A stretch of 64,000 nucleotides of DNA, from NCBI GenBank assembly GCA_019115845.1, contig DXCU01000030.1, forward strand, positions 17,307 through 81,306, given 5' to 3'. Below, piece after piece: positions 22,727-37,661 of this stretch; positions within the stretch are counted from its first letter, which is position 1, and each line of letters begins with the position of its first letter. The translations under genes and the position numbers were made by a program. The notes below the pieces were generated by a model, which saw nothing but the letters and a program-made list of their open reading frames with translations, was not told where the DNA came from and made no database searches. Source of the DNA: Candidatus Rubneribacter avistercoris (GTDB taxonomy: Bacteria; Actinomycetota; Coriobacteriia; Coriobacteriales; Eggerthellaceae).

Positions 22727-25153
22727 ATGTCAGGAGCAACGAGTCCGCACGGCGGACTGACGCGAAGGGGCTTTCTCAAGGCAACCGGCGCTGCGGCCGG
22801 CGCGCTCGGTCTGGCCGGCGCTGCGGGCATGACCGGCACGGACGACTGGCTTGCGCCCGCGCAAGCGCATGCGGAGCCGGAGGAGCGCATCGGCTACACC
22901 TTCCACCAGAACCATTGCACGGGCCACTGTTCCCTGAAGTGCACGGTGAGGGACGGCCGCCTGTGCTTGATCGAACCGAACGACGCCGAAGGGTACGACA
23001 AGCGCTACCGCATCGCCTGCGTGCGGGCGATGTCGGAGATCGAGCACGTGTACGGATCCGAGCGCATCCAGACCCCGCTCAAACGCGTCGGCGAGCGCGG
23101 CTTAGGCGAGTTCGTGTCCGTCACCTGGGACGAGGCATTGGCCGAGATCAAAGACAAGCTGGGGTCCATCTGGGAGAAGTACGGCAAGAGCGCCGTGGTC
23201 GTTGGGGGAACGTCCGACGTGAAGGTTCGCTACCCCCATCTCAAGCAGATATTCAGCGCGCAGCAAGACGGGCGCAACGGCATCGACATCGGCGTGGGCA
23301 ACGGGCTTGGCCCCATGATCGGCGACACCACGTCCAACGTCATCTGCACGAGCGAGGCCCGCGACTGGGCACGCGCCAAGACGGTGATTCTGACCAGCAC
23401 GAACTTCTTGGAGTCGAGCGTCCCCTCGGCCAAGACGTTCTTCGAGGCGCAGGAGGCCGGCGCCTACATCGTCTCGGTGGACACGCATTACACCACGACG
23501 GCCGGCAAGGCCGATCAGTGGGTTCCCATCGAGCCGGGGACGGATGGCGCCCTGTTTCTGGGTATGATCAGCTGCATCATCGACAACGGGTGGTTCGACG
23601 AGGAGTCGATGAAGGAGGGAACGTCGTTCCCGTTCTTGGTCGACGAGGAGTCAGGCGCGATGCTCAGGAGCGATCCGTTGTCGGCCACGGCCAAGCAGAA
23701 AGGCTCCGAGAACCCCTTCATGGTATGGGATGCGGCAACCGGCGCGCCCCGACCCTACCAGGAAGCCGTCGATCCTGCACTCGAGGGCGTCTACGAGGTT
23801 GACGGCAGGACGTACGCCACGGTGTTCGAGCTGCTCAAGCGAAGCCAAAAGGAAAACGGCTACACGCTGACCTGGGCGTCGGAGAAGACGACCGTTCCCG
23901 AAAAGACCATCGAGGACCTGGCCCGTCGCTACGCGCTTGACACGCCCGCCACGCTCTCGCTTGGTTGGGGCGGGTCCGACAAGTACATGAACTCCGACAT
24001 CTGCGGGCACGCGGCGGGCGTTCTGGCTGCGCTGACCGGCAACTACGGCAAGCCGGGCGCAAGCGTGGGCGTGCACGTGGGTGGAAACTATACTGGCTGG
24101 TCCGCCAAGCTGGCCTCTTGGCCCCTGCCTGGCGAGTACAAGGTGGCCGACCAGGAGATGCCCTCTTACAGCATGCGTCACCAGGAGAACAGCGTGCGCG
24201 CCTACGTCGCGCTCGGCGACATGTTCCAGCAGCACTACGCGAACATGAACGTCACCAAAGAGTGGCTGCGCTCGCTCGACTTCATCGTGTACATCGACAT
24301 GTACCACGTGGAAAGCGCGAACTGGGCCGACATCGTGCTGCCGGCGTGCACCAAGTTCGAGACCACGGAGGAGGCCGAGTCGCTGAAGGTGGGCTACGGG
24401 CATCTGCTCTTGCAGGGGAAGGTGCTCGATCCGCTCTTCGAGAGCAAGCCGGACCTCGAGATCGAGCGCTTGCTCGCGCAGGCGATGGGCGTGGCCGACG
24501 GCGTGCTTCCCAAAAGCTCCTACGAGTTCTGCGAGTACCAGATAGCCAACTCCACCGACAAGAAGCTCGCGGGGATGACGCTGCAAAAACTCATCGACAA
24601 CCAGGGGGTCCTGCCCTTGCCGGGCATCGACCAAATCCGCGAGGAGTACGCCTCCCAGGTGGCGAAAACCGCTTCGGGCCGATTCGACGTGTACTTGGAG
24701 GGCAGGCTTGGGGCTGGGCAGGCGCTTCCCGTGTACGAAGATCCCGAGGAGGCGTATCAGGGCTGCGAGCTGCGCAAGACCTACCCGCTGCAGTTCTACC
24801 AGGCGCGCACGAAGTTCCAGATACATAGCATGTTCTGCGACGCCCAGTGGATCAAGGAGTTCTACGAGCCGCATCTGGAGATGAACCCTGCGGACATGGA
24901 GCCGCGCGGGCTTGCCCGCGGGGACGTGGTCGAGGTGTTCAACGACCGCGGTTCCATCCAGGTGGAGGTGCGTCCCTCCGAGTCCGTGCGGCCTGGCTGC
25001 ACGCGCATCTTCGAGGGCATTTGGACGAAGTACATGGTCAAGGGCAACCTCCAAGAACTGACGAACGACAACCTCTCGCCGCGTGACGACATCTTGCAGA
25101 TGGGGACGTCCATCGCGTTCCAAGACACGCTCGTGGAAGTTCGGAAAGCGTAG
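22727..25153 (+). CDS. DMSO-reductase-family molybdopterin oxidoreductase, catalytic subunit (operon 2)
   Basis: 808 aa. A Tat signal (LTRRGFLKATG at residues 11-21) is followed by a [4Fe-4S] site C64-x3-C68-x3-C72-x25-C98. bis-MGD family segments include VILTSTNFLESSVPSAKTFF, VSVDTHYTTTAGKADQWVPI and a C-terminal cap domain ending FQDTLVEVRKA. The ATG follows GAGGAAAC. It heads a full operon: ferredoxin subunit, NrfD anchor and TorD chaperone. It is clearly diverged from the operon-1 enzyme, so a different electron acceptor is likely. The substrate is not identifiable from sequence alone. Confidence 0.93.
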   Translation: MSGATSPHGGLTRRGFLKATGAAAGALGLAGAAGMTGTDDWLAPAQAHAEPEERIGYTFHQNHCTGHCSLKCTVRDGRLCLIEPNDAEGYDKRYRIACVRAMSEIEHVYGSERIQTPLKRVGERGLGEFVSVTWDEALAEIKDKLGSIWEKYGKSAVVVGGTSDVKVRYPHLKQIFSAQQDGRNGIDIGVGNGLGPMIGDTTSNVICTSEARDWARAKTVILTSTNFLESSVPSAKTFFEAQEAGAYIVSVDTHYTTTAGKADQWVPIEPGTDGALFLGMISCIIDNGWFDEESMKEGTSFPFLVDEESGAMLRSDPLSATAKQKGSENPFMVWDAATGAPRPYQEAVDPALEGVYEVDGRTYATVFELLKRSQKENGYTLTWASEKTTVPEKTIEDLARRYALDTPATLSLGWGGSDKYMNSDICGHAAGVLAALTGNYGKPGASVGVHVGGNYTGWSAKLASWPLPGEYKVADQEMPSYSMRHQENSVRAYVALGDMFQQHYANMNVTKEWLRSLDFIVYIDMYHVESANWADIVLPACTKFETTEEAESLKVGYGHLLLQGKVLDPLFESKPDLEIERLLAQAMGVADGVLPKSSYEFCEYQIANSTDKKLAGMTLQKLIDNQGVLPLPGIDQIREEYASQVAKTASGRFDVYLEGRLGAGQALPVYEDPEEAYQGCELRKTYPLQFYQARTKFQIHSMFCDAQWIKEFYEPHLEMNPADMEPRGLARGDVVEVFNDRGSIQVEVRPSESVRPGCTRIFEGIWTKYMVKGNLQELTNDNLSPRDDILQMGTSIAFQDTLVEVRKA

Positions 25154-25163
25154 GTGATCGACG

Positions 25164-25781
25164 ATGACTCGATACGGAATGGCGATTGACGTGCGGCGTT
25201 GCATTGGATGCCAAACCTGCGCGCTGTCGTGCAAGATGCAAAACGGGGTGCCCGAAGGCATGCTGTGGAACCGCGTTTTGACGGAAGGGTCGGACGAGAT
25301 CGACGGGGCGCAGGGCGTCTATCCTCATCTTTCGCGGGCGTATTTGCCTATCGCCTGCCAGCACTGCGAGAACCCCGCGTGCCAGCGCGTGTGCCCCACG
25401 GGCGCCACGTACAAAGACGACAAAGGCCGCGTGGAGGTAGACTACGACAAGTGCATCGGGTGCCGCATGTGCATGGCGGCCTGCCCCTACAACGCGCGCG
25501 TGTTCAACTGGAACGAGCCGGTGCGCGACCCTGATTTCAACTACGGCGACAAAGATGTGCCCGTGCGCCCCAAGGGCGTGGCCGAGAAGTGCACGCTGTG
25601 CAAGGAGCGCACCGACCGGGGCCAAGAGCCCATGTGCGTGCAGAACTGCCCGTTTGAAGCGCGCATATTCGGCGATCTGGACGACCCGGATTCCGAGGTG
25701 TCGCGCATCATCCGCGAGCGGAACGCGTATGTGCTGTTGGAAGAGCAGGGCACGCGCCCGCAGGTTCACTACTTCAACTAA
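25164..25781 (+). CDS. four-[4Fe-4S] ferredoxin subunit, DmsB-like (operon 2)
   Basis: 205 aa with CIGCQTCALSCK, CQHCENPACQRVCP, CIGCRMCMAACP and CTLCKERTDRGQEPMCVQNCP, the four-cluster DmsB/NrfC pattern. It starts 10 bp after the catalytic gene. It carries electrons between the NrfD subunit and the molybdenum centre. It is closely related to the operon-1 subunit, including the shared ending region GDLDDPDSEVS. Confidence 0.95.
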   Translation: MTRYGMAIDVRRCIGCQTCALSCKMQNGVPEGMLWNRVLTEGSDEIDGAQGVYPHLSRAYLPIACQHCENPACQRVCPTGATYKDDKGRVEVDYDKCIGCRMCMAACPYNARVFNWNEPVRDPDFNYGDKDVPVRPKGVAEKCTLCKERTDRGQEPMCVQNCPFEARIFGDLDDPDSEVSRIIRERNAYVLLEEQGTRPQVHYFN

Positions 25782-25793
25782 GGAGGTGCGTCA

Positions 25794-26990
25794 ATGGAAA
25801 CTTCGGCGAAATTCAAAGCGGCTGCGGGCGTGTTAGGCGTGCTGACGCTGGCCGGCGTGGCGGCGTGGATCTATCAGCTCATGTTCGGCCTGGGTGTAAC
25901 AGGCATGAGCAACGCCACGTCGTGGGGCCTCTACATCACCATGTTCATGTTCTTCGTGGGGCTTTCGGCGGGCGGCCTCATCGTGGCTTCGTCGGCCAGC
26001 GTGTTTCACGTGGCGCAGTACAAGAAGGTGGCGCTGCCGGCGGTCATCCTGTCCACGGTGTGCATCTGCTGCGCGGGCATGTTCGTGCTCATCGACCTGG
26101 GCGGCATCCAACGTGTGTGGCGCATCGTCACGGGGCCGAACCCTGCCTCGCCCTTGTTCTGGGACATCTGCGTGATCTCCATCTACCTGGTCATCAACGT
26201 GGTGTATCTGGTGCTCATGAAGCGCCACGGCGTTGACAGCCCGGCCGTCTCGCGCGTGTCGCGCTTCGCGCTGCCGGTGGCCATCCTCGTGCACAGCGTG
26301 ACGGCGTGGATCTTCGGCCTGGAGATGGCCAAGGAGGGTTGGTATTCGGCCATCATGGCGCCCATCTTCGTGGCGAGCGCCATGGATTCGGGCTTGGCGC
26401 TTCTGCTGATCGCGCTTGCGGGTTTGCGCAAGGCGGGCGTGCTGGCGGTCGATCAGAAGCTGTTCGCGAACTTGGCCGGCCTTCTGGCCACCTGCATTGC
26501 CGTGGACGCCTTTTTCATCGGCTGCGAGATTCTGACCATGGCGTATCCGGGTGCCGCCGGTGCCGAGACGCTCTCCATCATGGCCACGGGCGCCACCGCC
26601 CCCTTCTTCTGGTTCGAGATCTTGGCGGGGTTGCTCGTGCCGTTCTGCATCCTCGTGTTCGCGCGGAACCGCCAGCGCACGGGCCTGGTGGTGGGCGCCG
26701 GCGCGTTGGTGATCCTGGGCGTGCTGTGCAAGCGCGTGTGGCTTTTGCTCACGTCGTTCGTGGAGCTGAACGTGGCGGGCGCGCCGGGCGTTTCGCTTGG
26801 CACGCAGGCGGCGCAGCAGGGCGGATCCGGCATGTGGGTGCTCGTCGGCGCGTATGCTCCCACCTGGGTGGAGGTCGTTGTGGCCGTGGGCGTGGTGTCC
26901 TTGGGGGCGCTCGCGTTCATGGTGCTGTGCCGCGCGCTGTTGTCCGGCGGAAAGCAGGCCGTGCCCGATGCCGCAGCTGCGGCGGCGTAA
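25794..26990 (+). CDS. NrfD-type membrane anchor (operon 2)
   Basis: 398 aa, about ten hydrophobic segments. It shares SWGLYITMFMFFVGLSAGGL and HSVTAWIFGLEM with the operon-1 anchor, so the two arose by duplication. Expected to oxidise menaquinol and reduce the ferredoxin subunit. The ATG at 25794 follows AAGGAGGTGCGTCA. The C-terminus is an Ala-rich tail. A short gap and a ribosome site link it to the TorD gene. Confidence 0.93.
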   Translation: METSAKFKAAAGVLGVLTLAGVAAWIYQLMFGLGVTGMSNATSWGLYITMFMFFVGLSAGGLIVASSASVFHVAQYKKVALPAVILSTVCICCAGMFVLIDLGGIQRVWRIVTGPNPASPLFWDICVISIYLVINVVYLVLMKRHGVDSPAVSRVSRFALPVAILVHSVTAWIFGLEMAKEGWYSAIMAPIFVASAMDSGLALLLIALAGLRKAGVLAVDQKLFANLAGLLATCIAVDAFFIGCEILTMAYPGAAGAETLSIMATGATAPFFWFEILAGLLVPFCILVFARNRQRTGLVVGAGALVILGVLCKRVWLLLTSFVELNVAGAPGVSLGTQAAQQGGSGMWVLVGAYAPTWVEVVVAVGVVSLGALAFMVLCRALLSGGKQAVPDAAAAAA

Positions 26991-27088
26991 CGGGCGACGG
27001 AGGTCTGCCGAAGGTTGGCGGAAGGGCGGGGGAGCGGGGTGCCGGCCTCGTTTTCCCGCCCTCGCTTGGCGGAGAAAGGACGGAGGCA

Positions 27089-27802
27089 ATGGACGAGGTG
27101 GTGTGCGAAAAGCTTGCGCAGGCGTACGCGTTTCTGGGGAACTCCCTGCTCAGGCCCGTGACACAGACGGCGGACGTGGGGCTTGACCCGGCGTTTTGGG
27201 AGGCGTTCCCCACGTTCGGCGACGAGGGGGTGGCGTACGCCGTGCGGGCATGCGCCGAATTCGCGCATGAGGCCCGGGCGCGCGAGGCCGCAGGCGGAGG
27301 GGACGCCGCGCTCGCGGCGGCCGTGGAGCACACGCGCCTGTTCGTGGGGCCGCCCTCCCCGGCGGCGCCCCCGTGGGAGACCTTCCACCGCGCCGAGAAC
27401 GTGACGATGGGCTTTGGCCGGGCCACGTTCGAGATGCGCGAGACGCTGCGCTCGCTCGGTCTGGAGGTGCGCAACGAAAACAACCAGTACGAGGACCACA
27501 TCGGTATCGAGCTTCTATGCCTGTCCGAGATCTGCCGCCGGCGGGGCGCGGGTGCGTCGGAGGACGTCGGCGGGGAGGGCGCGCCGGGCGCCTCCGCAGG
27601 CGCGGGCGTGGCGGGCGCCCCCGCGGGCGCGAGCGCGACGGCCCCTCCCTCCGAGGCCCGCTTCCTTGACGAGCGCGTGCTCGGCTGGCTGCCGAGCCTC
27701 CGCGCCGCCGTGGCGAAAGCCGCCCCGGGCGGCTACTGCGATCGCCTGCTCGCCGTGGTGGAGGCGCTGGCCTCCTGGCACCGCCGGGAGTTGGAGGGCT
27801 AG
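27089..27802 (+). CDS. TorD-family chaperone (operon 2)
   Basis: 237 aa. Family features are HTRLFVGPPSPAAPPWETFH and NNQYEDHIGIELLCLSEIC (the D-H-x3-E motif). A Gly/Ala/Ser-rich insert of about 35 residues (around 155-190) separates the two halves of the helical fold. The ATG at 27089 follows GGAGAAAGGACGGAGG. As last gene of operon 2, it should guard the Tat signal and cofactor loading of the enzyme at 22727. It ends next to a convergent lipoprotein gene. Confidence 0.87.
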   Translation: MDEVVCEKLAQAYAFLGNSLLRPVTQTADVGLDPAFWEAFPTFGDEGVAYAVRACAEFAHEARAREAAGGGDAALAAAVEHTRLFVGPPSPAAPPWETFHRAENVTMGFGRATFEMRETLRSLGLEVRNENNQYEDHIGIELLCLSEICRRRGAGASEDVGGEGAPGASAGAGVAGAPAGASATAPPSEARFLDERVLGWLPSLRAAVAKAAPGGYCDRLLAVVEALASWHRRELEG

Positions 27803-27915
27803 CCGCCCGCCCCGCCCGGGCTTGCGTCCTGGAGCCGACCTGCCGCCTCGCGCTGTCCCGCGTCGGACCCGCCCGCACCGGTGCCGGCTCGCGCGAACGC
27901 GGCCGCACCCCCGCG

Positions 27916-28743
27916 CTAGAACAGCAGCACCCCGTCCAAGGTCATGGAGGTGCAGTTGCCGTCAGGCTCGCAGATCAGCTCCACGTTCGCCGTGGTCGGG
28001 TTCCCCTCGGCGTCCAGGATGGACACGGTGTTCGCGTAGGAGTAGCCACCCTCTTCGCGCAGCGCCACGGCGGCGGTTTGGGCATCGACGCTTTGGAAGG
28101 TGAAGTAGGTGTTGTTCTCGAACAGCGACGGCAGCTCCGCCTCCAACGCGGCGACGGCCCGGGCCTGGGCGTCGCCTTCCGGGTCGGCGTCCGCGCTCCC
28201 GGCGCCCTCGGCGGGCTGCTCTTTTTGCGCGGCGGTGTCGGCCTGCGGCGTTGCGGCCTCCTGGTCCAGCAGCCAGAACGCCTCGGTGGCCCCGTCGTTC
28301 CAGAACAGGCGCTGGGAGACGTACCGGTCATCGAAGGCGAGGGTGCCTTGGGCGGTCTCGCCCGCCGCCACCGTGATCACGCCGCCATCGAAGGTTGACG
28401 ACACGGGCGGCATGCCGAACGACAGCAGGCAGTCGGCCGACAGCTCCTGCGCGCGGCTGTGGGCCGTCACCTCGATGCCCACGTTCAGCAGCCCGTCTGC
28501 GCGCTCCACCGACCTCACGGCCACCTCGTAATCGCGCCACACCGCCGACTCTCCCACGGCCAACGACTCCAGATCCGCTTCGTCGGTCAGCGCGTATCCG
28601 CCCGAAGGAGAGGCCGACGACGCCGAGCCTGTGTCGGGATTGGGAAGCTGCGGCTCCTCCGCAACTGGGCCGCAGCCTGCAAGCGCGCAGGCCAAAAGCG
28701 CGCAAGTGGCGGAGATTGCGATGGCGGCTGCTCTCTTGCTCAA
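27916..28743 (-). CDS. lipoprotein of unknown function
   Basis: 275 aa. The signal peptide has a lipobox (CALLACALAGC), so the mature protein is lipid-anchored outside the membrane. TTG at 28743 follows AAGGGAG and places the signal at the N-terminus; the frame is open further upstream. The mature part has beta-rich segments (DYEVAVRSVERADGLLNVGI) like the DUF4352-type telokin-like domains of Gram-positive lipoproteins, then an acidic linker and a C-terminal domain (ELPSLFENNTYFTFQSVDAQ). It is convergent with operon 2 and divergent from rpoB. Confidence 0.75.
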   Translation of the reverse strand: MSKRAAAIAISATCALLACALAGCGPVAEEPQLPNPDTGSASSASPSGGYALTDEADLESLAVGESAVWRDYEVAVRSVERADGLLNVGIEVTAHSRAQELSADCLLSFGMPPVSSTFDGGVITVAAGETAQGTLAFDDRYVSQRLFWNDGATEAFWLLDQEAATPQADTAAQKEQPAEGAGSADADPEGDAQARAVAALEAELPSLFENNTYFTFQSVDAQTAAVALREEGGYSYANTVSILDAEGNPTTANVELICEPDGNCTSMTLDGVLLF

Positions 28744-28925
28744 GGTGGCTCCCTTCGTCCTGCGCGCGGCGCGCGCCGATGCTTCGCGACCATTGTAGGC
28801 CACCCGCGCGCCCAAGGCGAGCGCCGCGCGGCCGAAACCGCGGCCCCGGCAGAATCCACAACCCTCATCATCCCAGATGAACATGCAAAACAACAAGGAA
28901 TTTCCACAGCTCGTAAAAATTTTTC

Positions 28926-28954
28926 TTGACAGCGGCAAGTACCGACACTATTTT
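28926..28954 (+). promoter_or_regulatory. rpoBC promoter
   Basis: TTGACA (28926-28931), 17 bp, TATTTT (28949-28954). The leader also has a small inverted repeat, AACTTGC (28958-28964) with GCAAGTT (28974-28980), before the AAGGAGG of rpoB. No rplJ/rplL genes precede rpoB here, so this promoter is probably the main one. Confidence 0.8.
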
Positions 28955-29010
28955 GAGAACTTGCGACTTTTTTGCAAGTTTGCGGCTGCACGTGAAGGAG
29001 GAAAAGCCTC

Positions 29011-32000
29011 GTGGCTCAAGGAAAAACGACTGATCAGACCAGCCTTTACCGGGATCGGCGAAGCTTCGCCAAGATTCCCGACGTCATGGACGTCCCGAAC
29101 CTCATCGCCATCCAGACGGAAAGCTTCGAGTGGTTCAAGAGCGAGGGCCTGGCGCAGGCGTTCCGCGACATCAGCCCCATCGAGAACGGCACCAAGGACA
29201 TGTGCGTGGAGTTCGGCCGCCATGAGTTCGGCGAGCCGAAGTACACCGTGGACGAGTGCAAGGAGAAGGACGTCTCCTACCAGGCGCCGCTGTTCGTGGA
29301 GATCCGCTTCATCAACCGCGAGACGGGCGAGATCAAGGAGCAGGACGTGTTCATGGGCGACTTCCCGCTCATGACCCCGCGCGGCACCTTCATCATCAAC
29401 GGCACGGAGCGCGTCGTTGTCAGCCAGCTCGTGCGCTCGCCGGGCGTCTACTTCGCCGCCGAGCGCGACAAGGCCTCCGACAAGACCATCTACAACGCGA
29501 AGGTCATCCCCAGCCGCGGCGCGTGGCTGGAGTTCGAGACCGACAAGCGCGACATCCTGTCCGTGCGCATCGACCGCAAGCGCAAGCAGCCGGCCACGCT
29601 GCTCGTGCGCGCCCTCGGCCTGGCCGAGTCGCGCGAGGAGATCGTCGAGCTTCTGGGCAGCGACGAGATGGTGCTGCGCACGCTCGACCGCGACCCCGCC
29701 ACCACCAAGGAGGAGTCGCTCATCGAGCTGTACAAGCGCTTCCGTCCCGGCGAGCCGCCCACCATCGACTCCGCCCGGACGCTCCTCGAGGGCCTGTTCT
29801 TCAACCCGCAGCGCTACGATTTGGCGAAGGTCGGCCGCTACAAGATCAACAAGAAGCTCGGCTTCGACCCCGACAACGACTCGTCCACCCTCACCGACGA
29901 GGACATCGTCAAGACCATGCAGTACATCGTGGCGCTGCATGCCGGCGAGGAGGGCGTGACCACCGACGACATCGACCACTTCGGCAACCGCCGCATCCGC
30001 ACGGTGGGCGAGCTCATCCAGAACCAGTTCCGTATCGGCCTGTCCCGCATGGAGCGCGTTGTGCGCGAGCGCATGAGCATGCAGGAGCCGGACGAGATCA
30101 CGCCGCAGTCCCTCGTGAACATCCGCCCCATCGTGGCGGCCATCAAGGAGTTCTTCGGATCCTCCCAGCTTTCGCAGTTCATGGACCAGTCCAACCCGGC
30201 TGCCGGCATCACGCACAAGCGCCGTCTGAACGCTCTGGGCCCGGGCGGCCTGTCCCGCGAGCGCGCCGGCTTCGAAGTGCGCGACGTCCATACGTCCCAC
30301 TACGGCCGCATGTGCCCCATCGAAACGCCTGAAGGCCCGAACATCGGCCTCATCGGCTCGCTCGCAACCTACGCACGCGTGAACCCCTACGGCTTCATCG
30401 AGACGCCGTACCGCCGCGTGGTCGACGGCAAGGTCACCGACGAGATCGACTACCTCACCGCCGACGAGGAGGAGAACTACACGATCGCCCAGGCGAACGA
30501 CCTCTTTAACCTCGAGACGCGCGAGTTCGGCCACTACGACGAGAACGGCGAGTTCGTGAAGGCAACCCGCGTGCTCTGCCGCACGAAGGGGCCTGACGGC
30601 GCCTTCGGCGAGCCCGACGAGGTGCCGGTCGAGCAGGTGGATTACATGGACGTCTCGCCGCGCCAGATGACGTCGGTGGCAACCTCGCTCATCCCGTTCC
30701 TCGAGCACGACGACGCGAACCGCGCCCTCATGGGTTCGAACATGCAGCGCCAGGCCGTGCCGCTGCTGCGCCCCTCGGCGCCGCTTGTCGGTACCGGCAT
30801 CGAGCACCGCATCGCGGTCGACTCCGGCGAGATCCTCGTCGCGCAGAACCCCGGCGTGGTTGACTACGTCGACGGCCAGACCATCATCATCCTGAACAAC
30901 GACGGCGAGTACGACGAGTACCTCGTGCCGAAGTTCCAGCGCTCCAACCAAAGCGGCTGCATCAACCACCGCCCGATCGTCCGCAAGGGCGACGAGGTGC
31001 AGGCCGGCGACGTGCTGGCCGACGGTCCCAGCTGCGACAACGCCGAGCTTGCGCTCGGCCAGAACCTCATGGTCGCCTACATGCCGTGGGAAGGCTACAA
31101 CTACGAGGACGCCATCATCGTCTCGGAGCGCGTGGTGGCAGAAGACCTGCTCACCTCCATCCACATCTCCGAGTACGAGATCGACGCGCGCGACACCAAG
31201 CTCGGCCCCGAGGAGATCACCCGTGAGATCCCCAACATCTCCGATGACATGATCTCCGACCTCGACGCCGACGGCATCATCCGCATCGGCGCGGAGGTGT
31301 TCCCGGGCGATGTGCTCGTGGGCAAGGTCACCCCGAAGGGCGAGACGGAGCTTACGGCCGAGGAGCGCCTGTTGCGCGCCATTTTCGGCGAGAAGGCCCG
31401 CGAGGTGCGCGACACCTCCCTCAAGGTGCCCCACGGCTCCGGCGGCCGCGTCATCGGCATCAGCCGCTTCTCCCGCGAGGCCGGCGACGAGCTGGCTCCG
31501 GGCGTGAACGAGCTTGTGCGCATCTACGTGGCGCAGAAGCGCAAGGTGCAGCAGGGCGACAAGCTGTCCGGTCGCCACGGCAACAAGGGCGTCATCTCCC
31601 GCGTGCTGCCGGTGGAGGACATGCCGTACTTGGCCGACGGCACCCCCATCGACGTCATCTTGAACCCGCTGGGCGTTCCCTCCCGTATGAATGTGGGCCA
31701 GCTTTTGGAGAACCACCTGGGCTGGGCCGCGAAGTGGGGCTGGTCGGACGCCGAGGACACCGATGAAGTGGTGGAAGGCCCCATGCACGTGGCCACGCCC
31801 GTGTTCGACGGCGCCACGGAAAAGGAGATCTCCGACGCCATCGAGAAGGCGAACCGCAACCTCATCAACATGAACCACGCCAAGTACGGAGACGCGGCGC
31901 GCGACGAGTTCGTGCCGCAGTTGTCCCGCGAGGGCAAGACGTGGCTCTACGACGGCCGCACCGGCGAGCGCTTCCGCGAGAAGATCACCGTGGGCCAAAG

Positions 32001-32547
32001 CTACATCCTCAAGCTCGGCCACATGGTGGACGACAAGATCCATGCGCGCTCGACGGGTCCCTACAGTCTGATCACGCAGCAGCCCCTTGGCGGCAAGGCC
32101 CAGTTCGGCGGTCAGCGCTTCGGCGAGATGGAGGTGTGGGCGCTCTACGCCTACGGCGCCTCCAACGTGCTGCAGGAGATCCTCACCGTGAAGTCCGACG
32201 ACACCGCCGGCCGCGTGAAGTCCTACGAGTCCATCGTCAAGGGCGAGAACATCCCGGCCGCCGAGGTGCCCGAGTCCTTCAAGGTGCTCGTGAAGGAGAT
32301 GAAGTCGCTGTGCCTGAACGTGGAGCTTGAGGGCCATGAGCACCAGGCCATCGACATCACGCAAGAGGCCGAGGACCAAGATGACGGCGACCGCGCGCTC
32401 TACGAGGCCATCGCCGCCGACGCGCGCAAGACAGAAGAGGACGACGCGGCGAGCGCGCTTGACAGCATCGCCGCTGAGCTGGGAGAACTGATGGGCGAAA
32501 GCAACAACGACACGAACGACCTCATCGGTGAGGGAGAGGAGCGATAG
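29011..32547 (+). CDS. rpoB: RNA polymerase beta subunit
   Basis: 1178 aa, full length. The rifampicin region reads [18 protein letters not shown] then LNALGPGG, and [20 protein letters not shown] and [17 protein letters not shown] (active-site lysines) follow. In E. coli numbering, Ser531 is replaced by Asn (codon 30229-30231, residue 407), and Ser522 by Ala. Asn531 is linked to natural rifampicin tolerance in spirochaetes. The GTG start follows AAGGAGG. The C-terminus has an acidic extension of about 60 residues. rpoC starts on the very next base after the stop. Confidence 0.99.
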   Translation: MAQGKTTDQTSLYRDRRSFAKIPDVMDVPNLIAIQTESFEWFKSEGLAQAFRDISPIENGTKDMCVEFGRHEFGEPKYTVDECKEKDVSYQAPLFVEIRFINRETGEIKEQDVFMGDFPLMTPRGTFIINGTERVVVSQLVRSPGVYFAAERDKASDKTIYNAKVIPSRGAWLEFETDKRDILSVRIDRKRKQPATLLVRALGLAESREEIVELLGSDEMVLRTLDRDPATTKEESLIELYKRFRPGEPPTIDSARTLLEGLFFNPQRYDLAKVGRYKINKKLGFDPDNDSSTLTDEDIVKTMQYIVALHAGEEGVTTDDIDHFGNRRIRTVGELIQNQFRIGLSRMERVVRERMSMQEPDEITPQSLVNIRPIVAAIKEFFGSSQLSQFMDQSNPAAGITHKRRLNALGPGGLSRERAGFEVRDVHTSHYGRMCPIETPEGPNIGLIGSLATYARVNPYGFIETPYRRVVDGKVTDEIDYLTADEEENYTIAQANDLFNLETREFGHYDENGEFVKATRVLCRTKGPDGAFGEPDEVPVEQVDYMDVSPRQMTSVATSLIPFLEHDDANRALMGSNMQRQAVPLLRPSAPLVGTGIEHRIAVDSGEILVAQNPGVVDYVDGQTIIILNNDGEYDEYLVPKFQRSNQSGCINHRPIVRKGDEVQAGDVLADGPSCDNAELALGQNLMVAYMPWEGYNYEDAIIVSERVVAEDLLTSIHISEYEIDARDTKLGPEEITREIPNISDDMISDLDADGIIRIGAEVFPGDVLVGKVTPKGETELTAEERLLRAIFGEKAREVRDTSLKVPHGSGGRVIGISRFSREAGDELAPGVNELVRIYVAQKRKVQQGDKLSGRHGNKGVISRVLPVEDMPYLADGTPIDVILNPLGVPSRMNVGQLLENHLGWAAKWGWSDAEDTDEVVEGPMHVATPVFDGATEKEISDAIEKANRNLINMNHAKYGDAARDEFVPQLSREGKTWLYDGRTGERFREKITVGQSYILKLGHMVDDKIHARSTGPYSLITQQPLGGKAQFGGQRFGEMEVWALYAYGASNVLQEILTVKSDDTAGRVKSYESIVKGENIPAAEVPESFKVLVKEMKSLCLNVELEGHEHQAIDITQEAEDQDDGDRALYEAIAADARKTEEDDAASALDSIAAELGELMGESNNDTNDLIGEGEER

Positions 32548-36954
<4,407 letters not shown>

Positions 36955-36961
36955 GCAACAG

Positions 36962-36990
36962 GGGGCGTGCTGCGGCGCGCCCCTCTTTCT
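36962..36990 (+). terminator. probable terminator of rpoBC
   Basis: GGGGCG (36962-36967) pairs with CGCCCC (36978-36983) and is followed by TCTTTCT. The stem is short but GC-rich, seven bases after the rpoC stop. Confidence 0.6.
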
Positions 36991-37160
36991 GTCGCCGGAG
37001 GCGCGAGCGTCGACGGGCGGCAAGGGGAGGAAAGGCCGGCGCTCGCCGGTCTTTCTCGGCTTTGCCGCCTGGGCCGTCCGCCTTTGGCGATCCCTTCCGG
37101 TTTCACTGGTTCGCCCCTGTTGCGGCGCAACCATTCCCATCCCATGAAGCGAGGAGCGCT

Positions 37161-37661
37161 ATGCCTAAGAAAACGTACATTCCCGCAGACGAGGCGCGCC
37201 CGGCGTCCCAGATAGGCGCCACGTTGGAGGCGCTGGCGTCCACGATAGCGGCACGGCGCGACGCCGGCGAGGAAAGCTACACGCACAGGCTTCTGACCGG
37301 GCCGGTCGACGGCGTGCTGAAAAAAGTCATGGAGGAGGCGGGGGAGACGGCGCTTGCGGCCAAGGACGTGGAGGCATGGGCGACGTCGTCGTTGGCGGCC
37401 GCCCTTGCGCTTGAATCCGATCGCGACGGCGCGGACGAGGAGGGGCCGCTTACCGTGGAGCTCCCACCCGAGTATGCGGCCGCCGTCGACCATTTGCGCT
37501 ACGAGGCTGCCGACGTGGTGTATCATCTTCTCGTCGTCCTCGAGCGCTACGGCGTGTCGCTTGACGAGTTCGCCGCCGAGCTCAACATGAGGATGACCGA
37601 GGGCGAGCGCCCGCGCGGCGGCGTCCGACTGTACGACGAACACGTGAGAAGGGGCAAGTGA
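37161..37661 (+). CDS. hisE: phosphoribosyl-ATP pyrophosphatase
   Basis: 166 aa. HisE/MazG-type motifs: TGPVDGVLKKVMEEAGETAL, AAKD, and the second helix pair ending RYEAADVVYHLLVVLERYGV. It splits phosphoribosyl-ATP to phosphoribosyl-AMP in histidine synthesis, in the cytoplasm. At 166 residues it is longer than most HisE (about 100); an acidic insert (ALESDRDGADEEGPLTVELP) lies between the two conserved halves. The ATG follows GAGGAG. It is not with other his genes; its stop overlaps the glmM start by one base, so the two are co-translated. Confidence 0.88.
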   Translation: MPKKTYIPADEARPASQIGATLEALASTIAARRDAGEESYTHRLLTGPVDGVLKKVMEEAGETALAAKDVEAWATSSLAAALALESDRDGADEEGPLTVELPPEYAAAVDHLRYEAADVVYHLLVVLERYGVSLDEFAAELNMRMTEGERPRGGVRLYDEHVRRGK

